From: Cellvibrionaceae bacterium 1162T.S.0a.05
GTDB taxonomy: Bacteria > Pseudomonadota > Gammaproteobacteria > Pseudomonadales > Cellvibrionaceae
Direction of reading: 5' to 3'
Length of the DNA stretch: 64,000 bases
NCBI GenBank assembly: GCA_000964245.1
Contig: LANB01000001.1
Location: forward strand, 3,599,501-3,663,500
Shown here: one piece after another, positions 1-8,506 of the stretch
Numbering within the stretch: the stretch's first letter is position 1
How the letters are laid out: the number at the start of each line of letters is the position of its first letter
The notes under the pieces: generated by a model
Seen by the model: the letters and a program-made list of their open reading frames with translations, nothing else
Databases searched by the model: none
What the model was told of the DNA's origin: nothing
Program-made: the position numbers and the translations under genes

Positions 1-256
1 TGTTCGGGTGAATGCGTGCTCGTTCCATTGCTAAGGTACGAATACACTTTTCGAGGTTTTTGTCGCTTAATTGTAAAGTTTTGATGGAATCATTAACGCG
101 ATTCTTTCGGTCTTCGATCTGTTGCTCAAAGTTTGCAAGGTTTTGATTGTGGTTTTTCTCGCTGGCAGAAAACAGAATGTGCGGGCCGAGAAACCAGATC
201 GCCAGTATTGCGATAACGGTATAGGCAAAGCCTTTGGATAATTTGATATTCTGCAT
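1..256 (-). CDS. Partial membrane-anchored protein, N-terminal 85 residues
   Basis: Reading from the ATG at 256 towards the window edge gives an uninterrupted 85-codon frame starting MQNIKLSKGFAYTVIAILAI. Residues about 8-28 form one hydrophobic segment, either an uncleaved anchor or a signal peptide. It is followed by a charged stretch rich in E, K, N and Q with Leu/Ile at heptad-like spacing, suggesting a coiled coil. The C-terminal part lies outside the window. I do not recognise the family. It is transcribed in the same direction as acnB, about 210 bases downstream of it. A longer overlapping frame at 67-330 lacks these features and is taken as a shadow. Confidence 0.6.
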   Translation of the reverse strand, partial: MQNIKLSKGFAYTVIAILAIWFLGPHILFSASEKNHNQNLANFEQQIEDRKNRVNDSIKTLQLSDKNLEKCIRTLAMERARIHPN

Positions 257-430
257 TGTTCTTGGTCTTGGGGAGTTTCTAAATTCAGCGCCAGAGACAT
301 TTTAGGTTGAACAAGATGGAAAAGCCACACAACAAAAAACGGGTTAGCTGCTAAGTTTCTTGGTGGGTGCGGTTGTAGCGAAGAAATGGTAGATAAAAAT
401 GGAAGGGAATGTTATTTCATTAAGAATATG

Positions 431-455
431 CTGAAGGAGGATAAACCTCCCTCAG
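431..455 (-). terminator. Candidate hairpin downstream of acnB
   Basis: Arms CTGAAGGAGG and CCTCCCTCAG pair over ten positions with one mismatch around the loop ATAAA, 14 bases beyond the acnB stop. There is no clean U tract on the minus strand, so this may be a processing or weak termination structure. The remaining bases between 257 and 468 show nothing else I can support. Confidence 0.35.
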
Positions 456-468
456 CATCAGACAGTTT

Positions 469-3090
469 TTAAGCGACGTCGACTATTTCTTCAGCGGCAA
501 TCAATTTACCTTTCTCCGCGCCTTTCATAAACGACTCAATTTGATCGAAATTCATGTAGCGGAAGATTTCCGCAGACATGGAATCAATCTTTGAGGCGTA
601 TTCCAGATATTCGTCAACGGTAGGCAGCTTTCCAAGAATACCCCCGATGGCGGCGAGTTCGGCTGAGGTCAGATACACATTCGCACCTGCCCCAAGACGA
701 TTGGGGAAGTTGCGTGTTGACGTAGAGAGGACCGTAGCCCCGTCGGCAACGCGCGCCTGGTTGCCCATGCACAGGGAGCAGCCGGGCATTTCAGTACGCA
801 CACCTTTTACGCCGTAGATGTTGTAATAGCCTTCTTCCATCAGGGTATGCTCGTCCATTTTGGTGGGCGGCGATAACCAGAAACGGGTTTTCAGACTGCC
901 TTTGTGCGCATCGAGTAATTTCCCTGCGGCACGGAAGTGGCCAATGTTGGTCATGCAGGAACCGATGAAAACCTCATCAACGGAATCACCCGCAACATCC
1001 GAGAGCAAGCGGGCATCGTCAGGGTCGTTGGGTGCGCAAACGATAGGTTCCTTGACTTCATTCAAATCAATTTCGATTACGGCAGCATATTCAGCGTCCG
1101 CATCGCCTTCGAGCAAGCTCGGGGCGGCGAGCCATTCTTCCATTTTACGCGCTCGGCGCTCAAGGGTGCGTTTGTCGCCGTAGCCTTCACTGACCATCCA
1201 ACGCAACAAGGTAATGTTGGAACGCAAGTATTCGGCGATGGACGCTTCGGGCAGTTTGATTGTACAGCCACCGGCAGAGCGCTCCGCCGACGCGTCGGAC
1301 AATTCAAACGCCTGCTCCACGGTGAGGTCTGTTAAGCCTTCAATTTCCAGAATGCGGCCGGAGAAGATGTTTTTCTTACCTTTCTTCTCAACGGTTAGCA
1401 GACCTTCCTTGATCGCGTAGTAGGGGATGGCATGCACGAGATCACGCAAGGTGATACCCGGTTGCATTTCGCCTTTAAAGCGGACCAGCACCGATTCAGG
1501 CATATCCAGGGGCATGACACCGGTGGCAGCCGCAAACGCAACCAGACCTGAACCGGCTGGGAAGCTAATGCCCATCGGGAAGCGGGTGTGTGAATCCCCC
1601 CCGGTACCGACAGTATCCGGCAGCAGCATGCGGTTGAGCCAGGAGTGGATAATGCCATCTCCGGGGCGCAGGCTGACGCCACCGCGATTCATGATGAAGT
1701 CAGGCAGCTTGTGTTGGGTTTCAATATCCACAGGCTTGGGGTAGGCCGCAGTGTGACAAAAGCTCTGCATAACCAGATCGGCAGAGAAGCCAAGGCAGGC
1801 GAGATCCTGCAATTCGTCACGTGTCATCGGGCCGGTGGTATCCTGGGAGCCCACGGTGGTCATGCGAGGTTCGCAATAGGTTCCTGGGCGCACACCCTGG
1901 CCTTCCGGCAAGCCACAAGCGCGGCCTACCATTTTCTGAGCGAGGGTAAAGCCCTTACCGGAGTCGGCGGGCGCCTCGGGCTTGCGGAAGAGATCCGAGG
2001 GTGGCAAGCCGAGTGCTTCGCGTGCGCGAGTCGTTAGGCCGCGACCAATAATGAGGTTAATACGGCCGCCTGCACGCACTTCGTCGAGAAGGACATCGGA
2101 TTTCAATTCAAATTCGCTGAGAACTTCGCCGCTTTCAGAGAGGATCTTGCCTTCATAGGGGCGAATATCAATCACGTCGCCCATATTGAGTTTGTCGACA
2201 GGGGCTTCAAAAACAAGGGCGCCAGCATCTTCCATCGTGTTATAGAAAATCGGTGCGACTTTACCTCCGATACAAATGCCGCCGCCGCGCTTGTTGGGCA
2301 CGCCGGGGATATCGTCACCGAAATACCAAAGCACGGAGTTTGTCGCAGATTTACGCGAGGAGCCCGTGCCCACGACATCACCGACAAAAGCGACGGGGAC
2401 GCCTTTGGCCTTCACCGCGGCGATTTGGTCCATAGGTCCGATAGAGCCAGGCTCTTTGGGGTCTATGCCGTCGCGGGCCATTTTATACATCGCGAGGGCA
2501 TGCAGAGGGATATCCGGGCGCGACCATGCGTCTTGTGCGGGCGAGAGGTCGTCAGTATTGGTTTCGCCGCTGACTTTAAAAACGGCAACCTTGATGGATT
2601 CGGGGACATCCTTGCGTTGCGTGAACCATTCGCCGTCTGCCCAGCTTTGCATAACGGCTTTTGCCGCGCTATTGCCTGCCTCGGCTTTTTCCTGCACGTC
2701 ATGAAAGGCGTCGAACATCAGTAGGGTATCTTTTAGCTCAGCGGCTGCTGCGTCGGCAAGCTCGCTGTCATCAAGCAGTGCCACCAGTGTGGCAATGTTG
2801 TAACCGCCGTGCATCAAGCCTAGAAGCTCCACCGCTTTTTTGCGATCAATCAAAGGGCAAGCGGTTTCGCCTTTCGCAACCGCCGAGAGAAAGCCCGCTT
2901 TGACATAGGCGGCTTCATCGACGCCAGGAGGGATGCGATTGCTGATTAAATCGATCAGAGTGGCTTCTTCTCCCGCAGGCGGGTTTTTCAGTAATTCTAT
3001 TAATTCGGCGACTTGTTCGGGAGAAAGGGGTTTAGCGGGAATGCCTTGGGCTTCTCTTTCCGCAAGGGCTTTACGATAGGCATCTAGCAC
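469..3090 (-). CDS. acnB: Aconitate hydratase B (bifunctional, TCA cycle)
   Basis: Aconitase B interconverts citrate and isocitrate through cis-aconitate, and in many proteobacteria also hydrates 2-methyl-cis-aconitate in the methylcitrate cycle. The 873-residue protein matches the usual AcnB length (about 865). The N-terminal HEAT-like domain precedes the swivelling domain, the reverse order to AcnA, which is typical of AcnB. The 4Fe-4S ligands are visible in SCMTNIGHF and in PGCSLCMGNQ (C-x2-C). The active-site region GDSHTRFPMG is present. The ATG at 3090 gives the canonical N-terminus MLDAYRKALAER. It appears monocistronic, with a long upstream region (3091-3468). Confidence 0.98.
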   Translation of the reverse strand: MLDAYRKALAEREAQGIPAKPLSPEQVAELIELLKNPPAGEEATLIDLISNRIPPGVDEAAYVKAGFLSAVAKGETACPLIDRKKAVELLGLMHGGYNIATLVALLDDSELADAAAAELKDTLLMFDAFHDVQEKAEAGNSAAKAVMQSWADGEWFTQRKDVPESIKVAVFKVSGETNTDDLSPAQDAWSRPDIPLHALAMYKMARDGIDPKEPGSIGPMDQIAAVKAKGVPVAFVGDVVGTGSSRKSATNSVLWYFGDDIPGVPNKRGGGICIGGKVAPIFYNTMEDAGALVFEAPVDKLNMGDVIDIRPYEGKILSESGEVLSEFELKSDVLLDEVRAGGRINLIIGRGLTTRAREALGLPPSDLFRKPEAPADSGKGFTLAQKMVGRACGLPEGQGVRPGTYCEPRMTTVGSQDTTGPMTRDELQDLACLGFSADLVMQSFCHTAAYPKPVDIETQHKLPDFIMNRGGVSLRPGDGIIHSWLNRMLLPDTVGTGGDSHTRFPMGISFPAGSGLVAFAAATGVMPLDMPESVLVRFKGEMQPGITLRDLVHAIPYYAIKEGLLTVEKKGKKNIFSGRILEIEGLTDLTVEQAFELSDASAERSAGGCTIKLPEASIAEYLRSNITLLRWMVSEGYGDKRTLERRARKMEEWLAAPSLLEGDADAEYAAVIEIDLNEVKEPIVCAPNDPDDARLLSDVAGDSVDEVFIGSCMTNIGHFRAAGKLLDAHKGSLKTRFWLSPPTKMDEHTLMEEGYYNIYGVKGVRTEMPGCSLCMGNQARVADGATVLSTSTRNFPNRLGAGANVYLTSAELAAIGGILGKLPTVDEYLEYASKIDSMSAEIFRYMNFDQIESFMKGAEKGKLIAAEEIVDVA

Positions 3091-3313
3091 TGTCTTGATT
3101 CCTCTTTGTTTGTGAGTTTACTTACCGCAAAGGATCGCTTCGAGGCAAGGCTATCGATTGACGCAACCGATGGTGTAGAGCGCGACTACAACGGGGCGCA
3201 GATTTTACAGCAAAGCACCCCGTCTGTCTTGGCCCAAGGGCCTTACACTTTAGGTGTAGAAGCGGGGTTAACTCCTTGAATTGGCGGAAGTTTAAACGTT
3301 CGCTTGGTTAAGC

Positions 3314-3357
3314 ATAGCCTGTATATAGCCTTGACACAGCCTGGATATAGCCTGGAT
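3314..3357. repeat. Four tandem 11-bp repeats upstream of the DUF1289 gene
   Basis: Four consecutive 11-bp units with consensus ATAGCCTGGAT occupy 3314-3324, 3325-3335, 3336-3346 and 3347-3357; the last two are closest to each other. They lie between the divergent acnB and DUF1289 genes, about 110 bp before the latter. The unit is close to one helical turn, so copies would present the same DNA face. In the rest of the 378-bp gap 3091-3468 I see no gene; it must hold both divergent promoters. Confidence 0.7.
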
Positions 3358-3468
3358 GAGGATCCACTGGTAATATCCCCGGCCTTTACAAAACCTGTGC
3401 CGTTGCAAGTTTAGGTTTTGCTTTATATAAGTTAATTAAGTTATTGAAATATAAGGTTTTAGTGTTGG

Positions 3469-3906
3469 ATGTCTAGAGTGAAATCACCTTGTATCGGTGT
3501 CTGTTCCACAGGCATTGGTGACAGCGTGTGTCGAGGCTGTAAGCGTTACGCCCACGAGGTTATTCACTGGAATGCCTATAGCGATGACGAGCGCAAACTA
3601 ATCTATCAGCGAATAAACGGCTTTTTATCCCAGGTTGTCGCGCAACGCATCCAGATCAAGGACGCGGCAGTTTTGCAGGCGTTTATTGACGCTCAGAATC
3701 TGAGTATGCCGGAAGGGGCCGATGATTACGTTAAGGTCTTTACCGTTTTAAAAGCTGGTGCGCAGCAACTGACAGATCTCTCGTTGCTGGGTTGTGAATT
3801 GCAGCTTGATTGGAAACACCTTGATTCGGCCGCCTTGCGTGATGACATTGATAAACATGCTTACACCTTGTCCAGCTTGCACTATGAGCGATATTTCCCA
3901 CATTAA
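3469..3906 (+). CDS. DUF1289 domain-containing Cys-rich protein
   Basis: The first 35 residues carry the DUF1289 signature: SPCIGVC followed by CRGCKR, four Cys that could bind a metal or Fe-S cluster. Members are usually short (60-80 residues) and of unknown function, often described as putative Fe-S proteins. This one is 145 residues, the extra length being a helical C-terminal half without recognisable motifs. It sits just before miaE, 79 bases apart on the same strand, and MiaE is a diiron tRNA hydroxylase, so an iron-related link is conceivable but unproven. Confidence 0.85.
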   Translation: MSRVKSPCIGVCSTGIGDSVCRGCKRYAHEVIHWNAYSDDERKLIYQRINGFLSQVVAQRIQIKDAAVLQAFIDAQNLSMPEGADDYVKVFTVLKAGAQQLTDLSLLGCELQLDWKHLDSAALRDDIDKHAYTLSSLHYERYFPH

Positions 3907-3985
3907 CAGACCTTTATTGTTGAGCAATAGCATTGCACTAAAAGCAATTGCCTTAGCAATTTTGTAGCCGGAATTTTAAATAATA

Positions 3986-4600
3986 ATGAGCATCGATTTG
4001 AGCCCGATTCACAATTTTTTGCGTTGCGAAACGCCTGAGGCCTGGTTGACGGCTGCCGTTAAACAGCAGCCCTTGTTGTTAATTGACCATGCGAATTGTG
4101 AAAAAAAGGCCGCGAGTACAGCAATAAATTTAATTTACCGTCATGTCGAAAACTTTGAGTTATTGAATAAAATGTCGCGCCTGGCGCGTGAAGAGCTGCG
4201 TCATTTCGAACAAGTTATCGCGTTTATGCGTAAACGTGGCATAGAGTATGAACAAATCTCAGCCGCGCGTTACGCGGCTGAATTGCGCAAGGGGGTGCGA
4301 ACTCATGAGCCAGGGAAGTTGGTGGATACGCTGATTGTTGGCGCCATCATAGAAGCGCGATCCTGTGAAAGGTTTGCGTGTTTAGCGCCTTTGTTGGACA
4401 AGGAATTGGGGGATTTTTATTTGTCGCTGTTGAAGTCAGAATCGCGCCATTTTATGGACTATCTTGGGCTGGCAGAGAAAGCAGCAGGAGAAGATATTTC
4501 TGCGAGAGTTGATTTTTTTCTGGAAAAAGAAAAGCAACTTATACAAATGGAAGACGAGGAGTTTCGTTTCCATTCGGGGCCGCCAGGTCACGCCTCATAG
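3986..4600 (+). CDS. miaE: tRNA-(ms2io6A)-hydroxylase
   Basis: MiaE hydroxylates the isopentenyl group of ms2i6A at position 37 of tRNAs reading UNN codons, giving ms2io6A. It is a ferritin-like diiron monooxygenase. The 204-residue chain shows the four-helix carboxylate and histidine ligands: NCEKKAAS, the EELRHFEQV helix, EARSCERF, and ESRHFMDYL. The length fits short gammaproteobacterial MiaE proteins. It is convergent with the M14 gene, only 13 bases separating the stop codons. Confidence 0.93.
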   Translation: MSIDLSPIHNFLRCETPEAWLTAAVKQQPLLLIDHANCEKKAASTAINLIYRHVENFELLNKMSRLAREELRHFEQVIAFMRKRGIEYEQISAARYAAELRKGVRTHEPGKLVDTLIVGAIIEARSCERFACLAPLLDKELGDFYLSLLKSESRHFMDYLGLAEKAAGEDISARVDFFLEKEKQLIQMEDEEFRFHSGPPGHAS

Positions 4601-4613
4601 GAAATGAAAGAGT

Positions 4614-5663
4614 TCATGATCTGGAAGTTATCGGGTAGGGCTCCATAAAATAACAAAGGCAATCCTTGCGAATAATATCGATGTTGGGCGTAAACATCGC
4701 GGGAACTACGTCGCGCTTCAAATTGAGCCAATCACCCTCGTTGCTCAGGTATTCATCTGAGACGTCTTCACCATCTTCAGCCAGCACTTGTATAGGAAAT
4801 TCCTTTATCTGCGTTCCACATTTTCCAAGCTGGTAGCCCGCCTGGAGTTGCGTGAAATTCGTTTGTTCGAGTTCGGGATTTAAACAAAAATCGAGAAGGT
4901 CGGTTTGGTTTGAGTTTGCGAAATCAAACGCGAGGTGATCACGAATCCTGGCAGTGCCGACAACATGATACACCGTATGGTCTTTGGTTGGAGGCTCTAA
5001 CTGTTCGAGGCTTTCCAGGTTTATACAATAATCCAGATAAAGAATGGCTTGCTCAATACCATCAATATCGCCAGAGAGTCCGCACTCAAGTGTAATCGCG
5101 GGGCAGAATGCTGAAAAAACCAGGCTTTGTACGCCTTCAGGTTTTGTAAAATATACAATGTTTTTACTGAAGTGACTTGCCAGTTGGATAAAGTGTTTAT
5201 CTGTTCGATTGATGCAAGCGTAATGTGGATTTTTGCCAGTATTGTTATGTATGTCGATACTAAGAAATACCGAACGTGTCTGCAAATCTGATATTACAGT
5301 CTGCATGCAGGGGTGGGCAGGGGCAGTACTTGAACCCCACATACGATTAAAATCACCTTGCTCGGAAATAAACCGCGTATTGACCTTGGCTGCATCTACA
5401 TTACCAATAAAAAGCGAAAGTGCGCGCGGCAAGGCATTGAGCTGATATTTTTTAAGAATATATTTGATTGCTTCCCAGCCGCTGTGTTCGTTGCCATGTT
5501 GCAATACGCTAACAAATAAGGGCTCGGGTTTTTCACCGGGTAAATGAATAAGTGTTGGGCCGCTCAATGCGTAGTGTAGTTCTTCGGCTTTCAGATCCAG
5601 AAGTTTTTCTGGCATATGATCCAGAATGGTGAGTGTTAAACCCTGCTTTTTTAAACCTTCCAT
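4614..5663 (-). CDS. M14 family deacylase (succinylglutamate desuccinylase/aspartoacylase type)
   Basis: Zinc carboxypeptidase-fold enzyme of the AstE/ASPA superfamily, which removes acyl groups from amino acids or trims amide-linked groups. The metal site is legible: H56-x-x-E59 in QHGNEHSG and H139 in DIHNNTGKNPHY. FNRMW carries an NxR-type carboxylate-binding motif, and E193 in TLECGL is the likely general base. I place the start at 5663 (MEGLKKQGL) because the longer frame to 5759 runs into the upstream ligase; the chosen ATG overlaps that gene's stop by 13 bases. It is the last gene of the ppiB-lpxH-ligase operon. Substrate unknown. A second M14 paralogue lies at 52087-53154. Confidence 0.85.
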   Translation of the reverse strand: MEGLKKQGLTLTILDHMPEKLLDLKAEELHYALSGPTLIHLPGEKPEPLFVSVLQHGNEHSGWEAIKYILKKYQLNALPRALSLFIGNVDAAKVNTRFISEQGDFNRMWGSSTAPAHPCMQTVISDLQTRSVFLSIDIHNNTGKNPHYACINRTDKHFIQLASHFSKNIVYFTKPEGVQSLVFSAFCPAITLECGLSGDIDGIEQAILYLDYCINLESLEQLEPPTKDHTVYHVVGTARIRDHLAFDFANSNQTDLLDFCLNPELEQTNFTQLQAGYQLGKCGTQIKEFPIQVLAEDGEDVSDEYLSNEGDWLNLKRDVVPAMFTPNIDIIRKDCLCYFMEPYPITSRS

Positions 5664-7063
5664 AAATGCACCGGCTTTTGCGTGTGTTGCTGTTCCAGAT
5701 AGGCTAGAGAGAGTTCCTGCATATCGCGACCGTGTTTGGCAATCCAGTTTTTTTGCCATATTGCACCATTTTGTTGGCGCAAAACACGGCCTTCGATAAT
5801 CGCCAGATAATGCAGGATTTCTTCTTCATCCAGACCCAGACGCAGCAAGCCAGCATGCGCAAGTGGCAGAAGTTCTCGTAAGATTAAATCGGTACATGAA
5901 ACGGCGCGGCCGTGTGTCCATTCAAGTTTAGAATGCAGACTGTGTTCCGCGCAAACATAAAAGTTTTTCTTGGCAAAATTGAAGGGGATGTTTTTTTCCA
6001 ATTCCGGTTGTATATGCAAATAGGCTTCCACCAAACCCCAATAAAAAGCGGCGTTGGCAACGCAATCGACCATTGTCGGGCCAGCTGAAACGACACGATT
6101 TTCTATGCGCAAATGAAAGCTACCATCGTCATTGAATCCGATGAGAGGACGGTTCCAGCGCCACACTGTTCCATTGTGCATGCGCAAATGTGGCAAGGGG
6201 CGTCCGTCACTCAAGGCTTCAGGTAGCAAAACAGGAAATTCGCGGGCATTTATCTCAAAGAGTTCAAACAGGGATTGTTTGATGTAGGCGCGTCCGAAGT
6301 GAATTCGTTTATTGCTGTTATCGCCTGTGTGCATGGAGCGTTCGCTTAAAGGAATACGTGTTTCGTCCCAAAGTTCAACATCAAAGGCATAGGGAGAATT
6401 TGCAGACACCGCAAGTAGCGGCGCTGAAATGATCTGGGAAATATTATGGGCGCGAGCAGCTTGTTCCTGTTTCACTTTTAAATGGATCTGGAAACTGGTC
6501 GCCGCAGCTCCGACAACAACATCGTGCTTAACAATGTCGAGTGTCTCAGCACCTTCGATATGCAGACGCAGGGGTTTACCTTGACGTTGAGCAAGAATTT
6601 GTTCGTTGAGCGCGCGGCAACGCGGAATTTCAGACAGGTTAATCAAACTCAGTTGGTAGTCACGTATGCAGGGGTGAATACCGATTGTCATTGTACTGTA
6701 GCCGAGGTTGTTAGCAGTACGAAGACACTTTTGCCAGATGACTAAAAGATCACGTTCGAATCTGGATAGTGCATCCTTGCGTAAGGTGTGAGGTGGGACG
6801 TTGATTTCGAAATTAAATTGCGAAAGCTCAGGTACAACGTCTTTGGAATTAATATTGGCAAGAAAGCGTTCGTTCTGCGCAACAGGGCGCGCATCCTTAT
6901 CAACGATCCAGGCTTCCAATTCAAAACCACCGACAGGGTGTTCACTATGGAAAACGCCATCGTTAAAATAGTTTTTTAGTTCCCTGGTTTCCTGCTCCAC
7001 ATGCGCTTTAAAAGCGGCAAAATCTCCTTCACTAAAATTGTAGGTGTTAAGTTCCGACCCCAT
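5651..7063 (-). CDS. GCS2-family glutamate-cysteine ligase-like enzyme
   Basis: A 470-residue protein of the carboxylate-amine/glutamate-cysteine ligase superfamily, which forms a gamma-glutamyl amide bond using ATP. Near the N-terminus GGFELEAWIVD has the E-x-E pattern of the metal/ATP site, followed by FNFEINVPP and the basic motif IENRVVSAGPTMVDCVANA. It differs from E. coli GshA, and whether it makes gamma-glutamylcysteine or another amide is not decidable here. Its start overlaps lpxH by 17 bases and its end overlaps the M14 deacylase start by 13. A ligase and a deacylase made in near-stoichiometric coupling suggest opposing or sequential steps on one metabolite. Confidence 0.8.
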   Translation of the reverse strand: MGSELNTYNFSEGDFAAFKAHVEQETRELKNYFNDGVFHSEHPVGGFELEAWIVDKDARPVAQNERFLANINSKDVVPELSQFNFEINVPPHTLRKDALSRFERDLLVIWQKCLRTANNLGYSTMTIGIHPCIRDYQLSLINLSEIPRCRALNEQILAQRQGKPLRLHIEGAETLDIVKHDVVVGAAATSFQIHLKVKQEQAARAHNISQIISAPLLAVSANSPYAFDVELWDETRIPLSERSMHTGDNSNKRIHFGRAYIKQSLFELFEINAREFPVLLPEALSDGRPLPHLRMHNGTVWRWNRPLIGFNDDGSFHLRIENRVVSAGPTMVDCVANAAFYWGLVEAYLHIQPELEKNIPFNFAKKNFYVCAEHSLHSKLEWTHGRAVSCTDLILRELLPLAHAGLLRLGLDEEEILHYLAIIEGRVLRQQNGAIWQKNWIAKHGRDMQELSLAYLEQQHTQKPVHLWKV

Positions 7064-7778
7064 CTACAATATCAAAAGCCTCCAGCTCTATATTTTCTTG
7101 CGATGCACGGATATACCAACCTTGTTTATCCCAATCGCCTAAAACAATGCGTTCTTTATTGTTGGCGAGCGCATGACGCGCAGGGCGGTGTGTATGACCG
7201 TGAATTAATATCTCCACATTGTAGTCCATTATAACCCTGTCAACTTCGCTCGGCGTCACATCCATAATATCTTCGGCTTTGTTGCTGTTCATGCTCATGC
7301 TTTTCTCGCGCAGATCAGCGGCCATAATACGCCGTTGTGCGAGCGGGAGCGAAAGCACGCCGGCTTGCCAGTCTGGATTGCGAACTTGTTGGCGGAAGGC
7401 AATGTATTCTTTATCCCCGGTACATAGACTGTCACCGTGCATTAATAAAACGTTCTTGCCAGCAAGTTCAATTTTTGCCGGCTCGTCGAGGAGTGTGACT
7501 CCCGCTCGTTCAGCAAAAGCGGTTTGTACCAAAAAATCGCGATTGCCATGCATAAACCAGGTTTGAATGTTGCGTGTTTGCAGAGTGCTTAGCGTGTCGA
7601 TAATATCGAGATAGAAGGGGTTGTCTTCGTCGTCGCCGATCCAGGCATTAAAAAAATCGCCGAGAATATAAAGTTTATCGCCATCTTGAACAGTATGCTT
7701 AACAAAGGCTGTGAAAGCCTGAGCGAGATCCTCTCGCTCAGGTTGCAAATGAAGATCTGAAATTAACCAGGTAATCAA
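7047..7778 (-). CDS. lpxH: UDP-2,3-diacylglucosamine diphosphatase (lipid A synthesis)
   Basis: LpxH cleaves UDP-2,3-diacylglucosamine to lipid X and UMP at the inner face of the cytoplasmic membrane, the fourth step of lipid A synthesis. It is a Mn-dependent calcineurin-like phosphoesterase. Metal motifs are in order: SDLHL (residues 7-11), [17 protein letters not shown], and HGHTHRPA. Length 243 is usual. The ATG at 7778 overlaps the ppiB stop by four bases (ATGA), implying translational coupling. The ppiB-lpxH pairing is conserved in many gammaproteobacteria. Confidence 0.97.
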   Translation of the reverse strand: MITWLISDLHLQPEREDLAQAFTAFVKHTVQDGDKLYILGDFFNAWIGDDEDNPFYLDIIDTLSTLQTRNIQTWFMHGNRDFLVQTAFAERAGVTLLDEPAKIELAGKNVLLMHGDSLCTGDKEYIAFRQQVRNPDWQAGVLSLPLAQRRIMAADLREKSMSMNSNKAEDIMDVTPSEVDRVIMDYNVEILIHGHTHRPARHALANNKERIVLGDWDKQGWYIRASQENIELEAFDIVDGVGT

Positions 7779-8266
7779 GCCACTGTCACCGTTTCGATCA
7801 CAACGGGCGAACCGGGAACATCCTGGTGACCACCATAATTGCCGGTAGAGACGGTTTTAATTTCATTGACAACATCCATGCCCTCGGTCACTTTGCCGAA
7901 GACGCAATAGCCCCAGCCCTGCATGTCTTTACTGCGGTAGTTAAGAAAGTCGTTATCTTTAACATTAATAAAAAACTGTGCGCTGGCGCTGTGGGGGTCG
8001 GCGGTGCGCGCCATGGCGATGGTACCAGTCAGATTGGATAAGCCGTTGTCAGCTTCGTTTTCTATTGGTGCGCGAGTCTCTTTTTGTTTCATGTCCTGAT
8101 CAAAGCCGCCACCTTGAATCATAAAACCATCGATGACGCGATGGAAAATGGTGCCATTATAAAACCCGTCTTCAGCGTATTGTTTGAAGTTGGCGGCAGT
8201 TGTGGGGGCCTTTTCAAAATCCAGTTCAAGGGTAATATCGCCGTAATTAGTGTGAAGCGTGATCAT
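7775..8266 (-). CDS. ppiB: Cytoplasmic peptidyl-prolyl cis-trans isomerase B
   Basis: Cyclophilin of 163 residues without a signal peptide, hence the cytoplasmic PpiB rather than periplasmic PpiA. Catalytic-site residues are visible in [13 protein letters not shown] (the key Arg and the FxxQxG core), SAQFFINV and GYCVFGKV. It accelerates proline isomerisation during folding. It heads a four-gene overlapping operon with lpxH, the GCS2 ligase and the M14 deacylase. The promoter must lie in 8267-8506, which it shares with divergent glnS and which is full of short tandem repeats. Confidence 0.97.
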   Translation of the reverse strand: MITLHTNYGDITLELDFEKAPTTAANFKQYAEDGFYNGTIFHRVIDGFMIQGGGFDQDMKQKETRAPIENEADNGLSNLTGTIAMARTADPHSASAQFFINVKDNDFLNYRSKDMQGWGYCVFGKVTEGMDVVNEIKTVSTGNYGGHQDVPGSPVVIETVTVA

Positions 8267-8290
8267 AAGCTACCTATCGTTTGTCAAAAG

Positions 8291-8335
8291 TCTGCGTTAA
8301 TACAATTTGCGTTAATACAATCTGCGTTAATACAA
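8291..8335. repeat. Three tandem 15-bp repeats, ppiB-glnS intergenic array A
   Basis: Three exact-length units, TYTGCGTTAATACAA, fill 8291-8305, 8306-8320 and 8321-8335; they differ only at position two (C, T, C). They lie 25 bp upstream of the ppiB start codon in the divergent ppiB-glnS region, so they probably fall in the ppiB promoter or leader. Confidence 0.85.
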
Positions 8336-8383
8336 GGGGCATCGTCTCACTTATCACGCCCCAGTCAGGAGCCGCGATCTGCC

Positions 8384-8428
8384 TTGGCCTGCGGGAACCT
8401 GGCTTGTGGGTACCTGGCCTGTGGGTAT
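8384..8428. repeat. Three tandem 15-bp repeats, ppiB-glnS intergenic array B
   Basis: Three 15-bp units with consensus CTGGCCTGTGGGTAC fill 8384-8398, 8399-8413 and 8414-8428. The sequence is unrelated to array A but the unit length and copy number are the same. The array ends about 37 bp before the glnS -10 hexamer, so it sits upstream of the glnS core promoter. The 48 bp between the arrays begins and ends around a GGGGC/GCCCC inverted pair (8336-8340 and 8358-8362). Confidence 0.8.
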
Positions 8429-8465
8429 GAGACGAAATAAATCTGCGCCTGAAAAATTAGGCGGC

Positions 8466-8471
8466 TATAAT
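8466..8471 (+). promoter_or_regulatory. glnS -10 hexamer
   Basis: A perfect TATAAT lies 36 bp before the glnS ATG. No good -35 is visible 16-18 bp upstream, so the promoter may depend on an activator or UP element, or the match may be fortuitous. Confidence 0.5.
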
Positions 8472-8506
8472 ACGCGCTTTGCCCTTTAATCTGAACCTCG
8501 AAAGCT

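Noticed and set aside
67-330. Minus-strand frame of 87 codons at the left edge
   Set aside because: It lies in another frame of the truncated membrane-anchored gene at 1-256, has no ribosome site and no recognisable features.
8084-8440. Plus-strand frame encoding pentapeptide-like repeats ALIQx and ACGxx
   Set aside because: It is antisense to ppiB for half its length and the repeats come from 15-bp DNA arrays; no start signal or homology supports translation.
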